Below are positions 1 through 5,373 of a DNA stretch of 5,419 nt, one piece after another; the stretch's first letter is position 1; each line of letters begins with the position of its first letter. The notes under the pieces were generated by a model. It made no database searches. It worked only from the letters and a program-made list of their open reading frames with translations, and was not told the DNA's origin. A program made the position numbers and the translations under genes. This stretch comes from an uncultured Blautia sp. Its GTDB lineage: Bacteria; Bacillota; Clostridia; Lachnospirales; Lachnospiraceae. The stretch is from positions 1 through 5,419 of the forward strand of contig URYM01000139.1 of NCBI GenBank assembly GCA_900552095.1, read 5' to 3'.

Positions 1-402
1 CTCCACGACCAGGAGGCGTCCATCCTTTCCGCTGATTCCCACTGCCTTGATCCCCAGAGACTCCACCAGCGCTACCAGCTCTTTATTCACCTTATTAAGC
101 ACCATCTCGGCCACTTCCATCGTCTCCGCATCAGTCACCCGAAGACCATTGACAAATCTGGGCTCCATCCCCATCCTGCCTACCATGCGGCTGATCTCCT
201 TGCCGCCGCCGTGAACGATAATCGGCTTAAATCCAACCAGTTTTAAGAGCACCACATCTTTGATCACATTCATTTTCAGTTCCTGATCCACCATGGCGCT
301 CCCGCCGTATTTTACAATGATTACTTTTCTGTTATACCTCTGGATATAGGGCAGCGCCTCGATCAGCGTCTGCGCCTTGTCAAGATACATCTGATTCACC
401 AT
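1..402 (-). CDS. argB: N-acetylglutamate kinase, N-terminal part (cut by left window edge)
   Basis: Phosphorylates the gamma-carboxyl of N-acetyl-L-glutamate with ATP, the second step of arginine biosynthesis, in the cytoplasm. I translated 134 codons by hand from an ATG at 402-400; the frame stays open to base 1, so roughly the second half of a ~290-300 residue protein lies outside. Visible amino acid kinase family motifs are the glycine-rich nucleotide/substrate loop KYGGSAM (about residues 31-37), IVHGGGKEI (about 62-70), FVNGLRVTD (about 83-91) and GISGKDG (about 121-127). The start is supported by GGAGGAG at 411-417, 8 nt upstream; the ATG at 390-388 is a weaker alternative. About 30 residues precede KYGG and include EALPYIQRY, which resembles the extra N-terminal helix of arginine-inhibited hexameric kinases and is absent from the short E. 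coli type. It lies 22 bp after argJ, in the same operon; argD would be a usual next gene. Confidence 0.96.
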   Translation of the reverse strand, partial: MVNQMYLDKAQTLIEALPYIQRYNRKVIIVKYGGSAMVDQELKMNVIKDVVLLKLVGFKPIIVHGGGKEISRMVGRMGMEPRFVNGLRVTDAETMEVAEMVLNKVNKELVALVESLGIKAVGISGKDGRLLVVE

Positions 403-424
403 TTTCTTTTCTCCTCCTCACAAC

Positions 425-1648
425 CTAAGACCGGTAGTCCGCATTAATCTTCACATAATCATAAGTCAGATCACAGCCCCAGGCTGTAGCCGACGCCTCT
501 CCCATTTTAATATCTGCCACAGCAGTCACTTCTTTCTCGGACAGAATCCTGGTCGCTTCCTCTTCGCTGTAGTCTGTCGCCACCCCGTTTTCAATGATCT
601 GCAGCCTTCCCGCCGCACTCTCAAAGAAGAGATCCACCTTCTCCGGGTCAAAAGATGCGCCGGAATAACCCATAGCGCAGAGGATCCGCCCCCAGTTGGC
701 ATCGTGGCCAAAGATCGCCGCCTTCGTCAGATTGGAAGTGATCACAGACTTGGCCAGGACAACTGCCTGTTCCTTCGTGGCAGCCCCCGTCACCTTCACT
801 TCAAAGAGAGCGGAAGCCCCTTCCCCGTCTGCCGCCAGTTTCTTCGCCAGGGTCTGATTGACGAAAGCCAGCGCCTCCACAAAGGCAGCGTAATCTTCAT
901 CTTCTTTTGTGATCTTCTCATTTCCCGCCAGGCCACTGGCCAGCACCAGAGCCGTATCGTTGGTCGAGGTATCTCCGTCCACCGAAACCATGTTATAAGA
1001 GTCTGCCACAGTACTGCTCATCGCTTTTTGCAGCAGCTCTTTGGAAATAGCCGCGTCTGTAGTAATAAAACTTAACATGGTACACATATTGGGATGGATC
1101 ATTCCGGACCCCTTGCACATGCCGCCGATGACAACCGTTTTGCCCCCCAGGGTCAGTTCCACCGCACACTCTTTTTTTACCGTATCCGTAGTCATGATCG
1201 CCTGTGCCGCCATCGTTCCCGCTTCCCGGGAATCTGACAGAAGCGGAGCCAGAGCCTCCACTCCGTCACAGATCTTATCGACAGGAAGCTGCTGACCGAT
1301 TACCCCTGTAGAAGCTACCAGGACTGCATTCTCATCAATGTCCAGAGCCCGGGCAGCTGCCTGAGCCGTCTTTTTACAGTTCTCCATCCCTTCCTGCCCG
1401 GTGCAGGCATTGGCAATTCCACTGTTGCATACAACTGCCTGCGCCCAGGGATGATGATAAACAATATTCTGATCCCATTTCACCGGAGCCGCCTTCACCA
1501 CATTGGTGGTAAAGGTTCCTGCGGCCACACAGGGCACGGTACAGTATACAAGCGCCATATCTTTTCTTCCGGCCTTCTTTATCCCGGCTGACATTCCTGC
1601 CGCCTGAAATCCTTTTGCAGCTGTGACGCCGCCTTCTATGATCTTCAT
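425..1648 (-). CDS. argJ: Glutamate N-acetyltransferase / ornithine acetyltransferase ArgJ precursor
   Basis: Transfers the acetyl group from N2-acetylornithine to glutamate, giving ornithine and N-acetylglutamate, and so closes the cyclic arginine pathway. Some family members also use acetyl-CoA; the sequence alone does not tell which type this is. The 407-residue length is normal for the family. Members self-cleave into alpha and beta chains before a conserved Thr that becomes the N-terminal nucleophile: here KGSGMIHPNMCTML spans residues 179-192, with the scissile bond between Cys189 and Thr190 (codons 1084-1082 and 1081-1079). Most homologues known to me have Ala-Thr there. STGVIG (113-118) carries the Thr-Gly oxyanion-hole pair. 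VDGDTSTNDT and IFGHDANWGRILCAMGYSG are further family motifs, and the C-terminus is INADYRS. The ATG at 1648-1646 has AGGAGG at 1657-1662, 8 nt upstream. The gene starts 18 bp after the argC stop and is clearly co-transcribed with it. Confidence 0.98.
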   Translation of the reverse strand: MKIIEGGVTAAKGFQAAGMSAGIKKAGRKDMALVYCTVPCVAAGTFTTNVVKAAPVKWDQNIVYHHPWAQAVVCNSGIANACTGQEGMENCKKTAQAAARALDIDENAVLVASTGVIGQQLPVDKICDGVEALAPLLSDSREAGTMAAQAIMTTDTVKKECAVELTLGGKTVVIGGMCKGSGMIHPNMCTMLSFITTDAAISKELLQKAMSSTVADSYNMVSVDGDTSTNDTALVLASGLAGNEKITKEDEDYAAFVEALAFVNQTLAKKLAADGEGASALFEVKVTGAATKEQAVVLAKSVITSNLTKAAIFGHDANWGRILCAMGYSGASFDPEKVDLFFESAAGRLQIIENGVATDYSEEEATRILSEKEVTAVADIKMGEASATAWGCDLTYDYVKINADYRS

Positions 1649-1666
1649 CCTGCTCTCCTCCTCTTC

Positions 1667-2707
1667 TTACGGAAACATGGGAACCAGTTCCAGTCCCATA
1701 GACTCCGGCAGTCCGAACAGCAGATTCATATTCTGCACTGCCTGTCCTGCCGCCCCCTTTACCAGATTATCCAAAGCCCCCATCATAATAATCCTGTTTG
1801 TCCGGGGATCAATGACAAAGTTTACATCCACATAGTTGCTTCCTTCCACCCATTTCGTCTGTGGGCACACGCCCGGTTCCAGAACCCGGACAAATTTTTC
1901 CTTCTTATAATAAGAATCGTAAACCGCTCTCACCTCTTCACCGGTGACATCCTTCGCAAGGGATGCATAGGCAGTAACCAGAATTCCTCTGTTCATGGGA
2001 ACCAGATGGGGCGTAAAGTTTAAACGGATCTCTTTTCCCGCCGCATATCCCAGCTGCTCCTCGATCTCCGGCGTATGCCGATGGCTGGCCACCCCGTAGG
2101 CTTTCATATTTTCATTCACCTCGCAGAACAGATTGTCCGTCTTGGCTCCTCTTCCCGCTCCGGAAGTTCCCGACTTGGCATCAATGATCAGCGTATCCGG
2201 ATCGATCAGTCCCTCCTTCACCAGAGGATAACAGGTCAGAATACTGCAGGTGGTATAGCAGCCCGGATTCGCCACCAGTCTCGCTTTTTTCACCTTCTCC
2301 CGGTTGATCTCGCACAGTCCGTAAACGGCCTCTTCAATATACTGAGGCGCCTTATGCTCCAGCCTGTACCACTCCTCATAGACCTTCACGTCCTTAATCC
2401 GGAAATCGGCGCTCAGATCTACGATCCTGGATCTCGACAGAATATCTTCATTTATTAAGGAAGCGCACAGCCCCTGGGGCGTGGCCGTAAAAATCACATC
2501 TGCCTCCCGTGAGAGAGCTTCCATGTTATCGTCCATACACTGTGCATCCACCAGCTGAAACATGTTCCGGTAAATGGATGCATACTTTTCATCTACATAA
2601 CTTCTGGAACCGTACCATTTAATCTCTACTTCCGGATGGCCCAAAAGCAGCCGCACCAGTTCTGCCCCTGCATATCCGGTTGCTCCGATAATACCTGCTC
2701 GAATCAT
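1667..2707 (-). CDS. argC: N-acetyl-gamma-glutamyl-phosphate reductase
   Basis: Reduces N-acetylglutamyl-5-phosphate to N-acetylglutamate semialdehyde with NADPH, the third step of arginine biosynthesis. The 346-residue length fits the type 1 family. The N-terminus is a Rossmann dinucleotide fold with GATGYAGAEL at residues 8-17. The catalytic cysteine is Cys150 in NPGCYTT (147-153). KSGTSGAGRG (178-187), HRHTPEI with the candidate catalytic histidine (209-215), FTPHLVPMNRGI (231-242) and KGAAGQAVQNMN (317-328) are all in the expected order. The ATG at 2707-2705 is preceded by GGAGGAG at 2714-2720 with a 6-nt spacer. It is the first gene of the minus-strand operon, with its own promoter in the divergent region shared with argG, so it probably sets transcription of argJ and argB as well. 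Confidence 0.98.
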   Translation of the reverse strand: MIRAGIIGATGYAGAELVRLLLGHPEVEIKWYGSRSYVDEKYASIYRNMFQLVDAQCMDDNMEALSREADVIFTATPQGLCASLINEDILSRSRIVDLSADFRIKDVKVYEEWYRLEHKAPQYIEEAVYGLCEINREKVKKARLVANPGCYTTCSILTCYPLVKEGLIDPDTLIIDAKSGTSGAGRGAKTDNLFCEVNENMKAYGVASHRHTPEIEEQLGYAAGKEIRLNFTPHLVPMNRGILVTAYASLAKDVTGEEVRAVYDSYYKKEKFVRVLEPGVCPQTKWVEGSNYVDVNFVIDPRTNRIIMMGALDNLVKGAAGQAVQNMNLLFGLPESMGLELVPMFP

Positions 2708-2737
2708 AACTTACTCCTCCGAAATATACTTTTTCTT

Positions 2738-2766
2738 ATGATATACCTGCTCATTTTAAATGTAAA
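2738..2766 (-). promoter_or_regulatory. Candidate sigma-A promoter for the argCJB operon
   Basis: On the minus strand, TTTACA (2766-2761) is followed after 17 bp by TATCAT (2743-2738). Each hexamer has one mismatch to TTGACA/TATAAT and the spacing is ideal. Transcription would start near 2731, giving a leader of about 24 nt that includes the GGAGGAG site of argC. An ARG box lies 22 bp upstream of the -35. A degenerate half-similar stretch (2751-2764, with ATGTA as right half) overlaps the -35 itself. The promoter is predicted by motif only. Confidence 0.7.
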
Positions 2767-2788
2767 GAGTCCTCCTGCACAACTTTCA

Positions 2789-2802
2789 TGCATATTTATG
2801 CA
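2789..2802. promoter_or_regulatory. ARG box: arginine repressor (ArgR/AhrC) operator
   Basis: TGCAT-ATTT-ATGCA is a perfect 5-bp inverted repeat around four A/T bases, the architecture of the ArgR/AhrC half-operator (TGAAT-WWWW-ATTCA in E. coli form; TGCAT-type halves are usual variants in Gram-positives). With flanks it reads CATGCATATTTATGCACT (2787-2804), close to the Bacillus-type operator. It lies between argC and argG, two genes classically repressed by arginine. It is upstream of the argC -35 and covers where the -35 of the TATAAT at 2812 would be. No argR gene is in the window, so the regulator is inferred. Confidence 0.72.
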
Positions 2803-2811
2803 CTCTTTTTG

Positions 2812-2817
2812 TATAAT
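2812..2817 (+). promoter_or_regulatory. Possible upstream -10 element for argG
   Basis: A perfect TATAAT on the plus strand. The base 17 bp upstream falls inside the ARG box (TGCATA, 2789-2794), which is a poor -35, and there is no TGn extension. If used, transcription would start near 2824 and give a leader of about 120 nt, and ArgR on the ARG box would block RNA polymerase directly. It may equally be chance in AT-rich DNA. Confidence 0.35.
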
Positions 2818-2849
2818 ATAACATTTTAGCCAATTTTTCAAGGTTTTAC

Positions 2850-2878
2850 TTGCATATTTTTTGTTTTAGGTGTATATT
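2850..2878 (+). promoter_or_regulatory. Candidate promoter for argG
   Basis: TTGCAT (2850-2855) and TATATT (2873-2878) are separated by 17 bp. The -10 has one mismatch and the -35 keeps the TTG core only. The start would be near 2885, giving a leader of about 60 nt. The -35 overlaps TGCATATTT (2851-2859), an exact copy of the first nine bases of the ARG box at 2789, so this promoter could be under arginine repressor control. Prediction by motif only. Confidence 0.5.
2851..2864. promoter_or_regulatory. Degenerate second ARG-box-like site
   Basis: TGCAT-ATTT-TTTGT has one perfect half-site and a poor second half. It shares nine bases with the palindromic box at 2789 and starts 62 bp from it, near six helical turns. 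A further weak relative, TGTATATTA, begins at 2871, 20 bp on, which is close to the 20-21 bp pitch of paired ARG boxes. Each alone is weak; the arrangement is the argument. Confidence 0.3.
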
Positions 2879-2899
2879 ATCTTCATCGAATACAATTAC

Positions 2900-2926
2900 A
2901 AAAGCCGGCACCCGTGTTGCCGTTTT
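2900..2926 (+). other. Small hairpin in the argG leader
   Basis: AAAA and CGGCA (2900-2903 and 2906-2910, with a 2-nt GC bulge between) can pair with TGCCG and TTTT (2918-2926) around the loop CCCGTGT. The T run is only four long, followed by AAAA, so it is a poor intrinsic terminator. It ends 5 nt before the ribosome site and could affect transcript stability or initiation. No T-box or known riboswitch consensus is visible in the leader. Confidence 0.35.
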
Positions 2927-2931
2927 AAAAT

Positions 2932-2938
2932 GGGAGGA
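2932..2938 (+). promoter_or_regulatory. Ribosome binding site fixing the argG start
   Basis: GGGAGGA lies 7 nt ahead of the ATG at 2946. This decides the start: the frame is open further upstream to a TTG at 2850, but that codon has no ribosome site and overlaps the candidate -35, and the extra 32 residues are unlike ArgG. Confidence 0.9.
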
Positions 2939-2945
2939 TTCTATC

Positions 2946-4175
2946 ATGAAAGAAAAAGTTGTACTTGCATATTCCGGAGGACTGGATACCACCGCTATCA
3001 TCCCCTGGCTGAAAGAAACTTTTGACTACGAAGTAGTCTGCTGCTGTGTAGACTGCGGACAGGGAAATGAGCTGGACGGACTGGATGAACGCGCAAAACT
3101 CTCCGGTGCTTCCAAGCTGTATATTGAAAATATTGTTGACGAATTCTGTGACGATTACATTTTACCCTGCGTGCAGGCCGGCGCTGTGTATGAGAATAAA
3201 TATCTGCTGGGCACCTCCATGGCGCGCCCGGTGATCGCCAAGAAACTGGTTGAGATCGCCAGAAAAGAAGGGGCTGTTGCCATCTGCCACGGTGCCACCG
3301 GAAAAGGAAATGACCAGATCCGTTTTGAACTGGGTATCAAAGCTCTGGCTCCCGATCTGAAGGTGATCGCTCCCTGGAGAATGACCGATGTGTGGACGAT
3401 GCAGTCCCGGGAAGATGAGATCGCTTACTGCAAGGCTCACGGCATTGATCTTCCCTTTGCCGTTGACTCCAGCTACAGCCGTGACCGGAACCTGTGGCAT
3501 ATCAGCCATGAGGGTCTGGAACTGGAAAATCCGGCAAATGAACCCAACTACGAGCACCTGCTGGTGCTGGGTGTTTCCCCGGAGAACGCTCCCGATGAGG
3601 GCGAATACGTAACCATGACCTTTGAAGCCGGAGTTCCCAAAACCTTAAACGGCCAGGCCATGAAACTATCCGAGATCATCACCAAACTGAATGAACTGGG
3701 TGGAAAGCACGGCATCGGTATCGTTGATATTGTAGAAAACCGGGTCGTGGGCATGAAATCCCGCGGTGTCTATGAGACTCCCGGAGGAACCATCCTGATG
3801 GAAGCTCAGAAGCAGCTGGAAGAACTGGTTCTTGACCGTGCTACCATGGAAGTGAAAAAGGACATGGGCAACAAGTTTGCTCAGATCGTATATGAAGGGA
3901 AATGGTTTACCCCGCTGCGCGAGGCCATTCAGGCTTTTGTAAAGTCTACCCAGGAATTTGTAACCGGAGAAGTAAAATTCAAACTGTACAAAGGAAACAT
4001 CATCAAGGCCGGAACTACTTCTCCCTACAGCCTCTACGATGAGTCCCTGGCTTCCTTCACCACCGGAGATCTCTACGATCATCACGACGCGGAAGGCTTC
4101 ATCACACTGTTCGGACTTCCCCTGAAAGTCCGCGCAATGAAGATGGCCGAGGCAAAAAAGAACAACAATAAATAA
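2946..4175 (+). CDS. argG: Argininosuccinate synthase
   Basis: Condenses citrulline and aspartate to argininosuccinate with ATP cleavage to AMP and PPi, the penultimate step of arginine synthesis, in the cytoplasm. The 409 residues from the ATG at 2946 match the usual ~400-residue length. The N-terminal ATP pyrophosphatase P-loop is AYSGGLDTT (8-16). GTSMARP (89-95) and GATGKGNDQIRFEL (116-129) form the citrulline/aspartate site, followed by IAPWR (141-145) and SYSRDRNLWHIS (176-187). The C-terminal half holds the synthetase/multimerisation domain, including KSRGVYETPGG and SPYSLYDESLASF. The short tail is lysine/asparagine-rich. A run with four cysteines, CCCVDC (32-37), stands where other ArgG proteins have a hydrophobic strand. 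The gene is transcribed divergently from argCJB over a control region with an ARG box and ends 13 nt before a strong terminator. argH does not follow. Confidence 0.98.
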   Translation: MKEKVVLAYSGGLDTTAIIPWLKETFDYEVVCCCVDCGQGNELDGLDERAKLSGASKLYIENIVDEFCDDYILPCVQAGAVYENKYLLGTSMARPVIAKKLVEIARKEGAVAICHGATGKGNDQIRFELGIKALAPDLKVIAPWRMTDVWTMQSREDEIAYCKAHGIDLPFAVDSSYSRDRNLWHISHEGLELENPANEPNYEHLLVLGVSPENAPDEGEYVTMTFEAGVPKTLNGQAMKLSEIITKLNELGGKHGIGIVDIVENRVVGMKSRGVYETPGGTILMEAQKQLEELVLDRATMEVKKDMGNKFAQIVYEGKWFTPLREAIQAFVKSTQEFVTGEVKFKLYKGNIIKAGTTSPYSLYDESLASFTTGDLYDHHDAEGFITLFGLPLKVRAMKMAEAKKNNNK

Positions 4176-4188
4176 AGCTGCGCCATAC

Positions 4189-4241
4189 AAAAAGAGAAGC
4201 AGATTTCAGACGGGACAGCCTGAAATCTGCTTCTCTTTTTT
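4189..4241. terminator. Bidirectional intrinsic terminator between argG and addA
   Basis: Bases 4189-4209 pair perfectly with 4220-4240: a 21-bp stem, with a 10-nt loop ACGGGACAGC. The arm reads AAAAAGAGAAGC then AGATTTCAG. On the plus strand the stem ends in six T (4236-4241), and on the minus strand in five (4193-4189), so it can stop both convergent genes. It begins 13 nt after the argG stop, and its outer base is the last base of the addA stop codon (4242-4240). Confidence 0.92.
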
Positions 4242-5373
4242 ACACCTCTCCCACCGGAAGCGCCTTTCCCGCTCCGAAGGAATAAATATATTTTTCTTTC
4301 ACTCTTTTTCCTGTCAGCCGCTCCAGCGCCCGGGCATAGTAAGAAAGCTGTTTTTCATATTTCTCTGCCAGCTCTCTCTCCTTCCCCTGCTCCAGGTAAT
4401 CTGTCTTATAATCCACCAGAACCAGGTCATCTCCCTCGTAAAAATACGCATCGATCACACCCTGGATCAGAATCGTCTCCTCCGCGCTCCAGCGGCTGTC
4501 CTGCTCGCTGGCCGGAATATCAAGAACAAAGGGCTGTTCCCGCACCAGATCTTTCTTCTCCTGAGCGGCTCCCATCCTTCTTCCAAGCCCGGACTTCATC
4601 AGCCAGGCAATCTGCCCCGGGCGCACCGCCCGATAAGCTTCCTCTGTTAAAAGCTTCCGTTCTCTCATGCGCTCCATCTGCTTCCTGACTGCATCCTCCC
4701 CTGCTTCTCCGGTAAAATCCAGGCATTCCAGAACCCGGTGATACGCCGTTCCCCGATCCGCCCCTTTTAAGGTCTCCTCTTTCTGAAGAAAGGCGGGAAC
4801 AGCAGGCGTCACCGGATCCGGATAAAGAGAGATACTTTCCGGATCCTCCTCCGGTTCTCTTCCTTTCAGCTGGGATACCGTCAGCTTCACCGGAATCTCT
4901 CTGTCTCCCTGATGGGGGTACTGATAAGAGAATCTCTCTTCCAGCGCCTGCCGAAAAGGAGGATCGTAAACTTTCTCCCGGTCAAACTGCTCCATCTTTT
5001 CCTTTTGAAGGGCACGGTTTACCTGACTCTCCACCTCCGCACAGACCAGTTCTTCCCCTCCGATCACCCGGATCCGGAAATCCCCCGGAAGTTCGCCCAC
5101 CGGATTTTCCGACTCCAGAGGCAGTTCATATCTGGCAAGCAGTTCCTCAAACGCCCGGTTCCTCACAAGTGCAGGAAGGATCCAGTCCCAGGCTGTTCTG
5201 GCCTTTTCCAGCGTTCCGTAAGAGAGCTGCAGATTCTTTCTTTTTCTCAGAGGTTCCAGCACCTGCACCCGTTTTTCGAGACGGTCTATAGTTCCGGTGA
5301 GAATCAGTTTTTCTTTCGCCCTGGTAAATGCCACATAGTAAACTCTTAACTCCTCTCCCAGGCTCTCCAGCAC
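4240..5373 (-). CDS. addA: AddA helicase-nuclease subunit, C-terminal 377 residues (5' end lost at contig end)
   Basis: AddAB processes double-strand DNA ends for RecA-dependent repair, the Gram-positive counterpart of RecBCD. Only the last ~30% of a usual ~1,200-residue AddA is present. The fragment opens with UvrD-like helicase motif VI, EELRVYYVAFTRAKEKL (fragment residues 7-23), then a linker and a RecB-family nuclease domain: GTAYHRVLE with the conserved His (208-216), a Glu before PF (E279), GVIDAYF (D308), LVLVDYKTD with the catalytic Asp321 and Lys323, and the QLSYYARAL (342-350) motif. All PD-(D/E)XK residues are present, so the nuclease should be active. The four Cys of an AddB-type iron-sulfur cluster are not seen, which fits AddA. 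The stop is TAA at 4242-4240, overlapping the terminator by one base. Upstream, addB would be expected. The frame continues five codons beyond 5373, but those (reading MYKRQ from a GTG at 5388) are sequencing adapter, not gene. Confidence 0.95.
   Translation of the reverse strand: MLESLGEELRVYYVAFTRAKEKLILTGTIDRLEKRVQVLEPLRKRKNLQLSYGTLEKARTAWDWILPALVRNRAFEELLARYELPLESENPVGELPGDFRIRVIGGEELVCAEVESQVNRALQKEKMEQFDREKVYDPPFRQALEERFSYQYPHQGDREIPVKLTVSQLKGREPEEDPESISLYPDPVTPAVPAFLQKEETLKGADRGTAYHRVLECLDFTGEAGEDAVRKQMERMRERKLLTEEAYRAVRPGQIAWLMKSGLGRRMGAAQEKKDLVREQPFVLDIPASEQDSRWSAEETILIQGVIDAYFYEGDDLVLVDYKTDYLEQGKERELAEKYEKQLSYYARALERLTGKRVKEKYIYSFGAGKALPVGEV

Noticed and set aside
704..1075. 123-codon plus-strand frame opposite argJ
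   Set aside because: Antisense to argJ, composition typical of a shadow frame, no ribosome site of the strong type every true complete gene here has.
2075..2458. 127-codon plus-strand frame opposite argC
   Set aside because: Antisense to argC, no motif and no plausible start context.
2870..2945. Possible leader peptide ahead of argG starting at GTG 2870
   Set aside because: The frame has no ribosome site, contains only scattered Arg codons, and runs on past the argG start without a nearby stop, so it does not look like an attenuator peptide.
2708..2945. T-box or other riboswitch in the divergent region
   Set aside because: I looked for a T-box AGGGTGG-type conserved stretch and for long paired leaders on both strands and saw none; the argC leader is only about 24 nt.
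3162..3557. 131-codon minus-strand frame within argG
   Set aside because: Fully inside argG on the other strand with no recognisable motif; treated as a shadow frame.
3666..4190. 174-codon open frame on the minus strand opposite argG
   Set aside because: It lies antisense to a clear, full-length argG, has no convincing ribosome site or domain, and would begin inside the terminator arm. It is a shadow of argG codon pattern.
4912..5349. 145-codon plus-strand frame opposite addA
   Set aside because: Antisense to the conserved addA fragment, with no domain recognisable.
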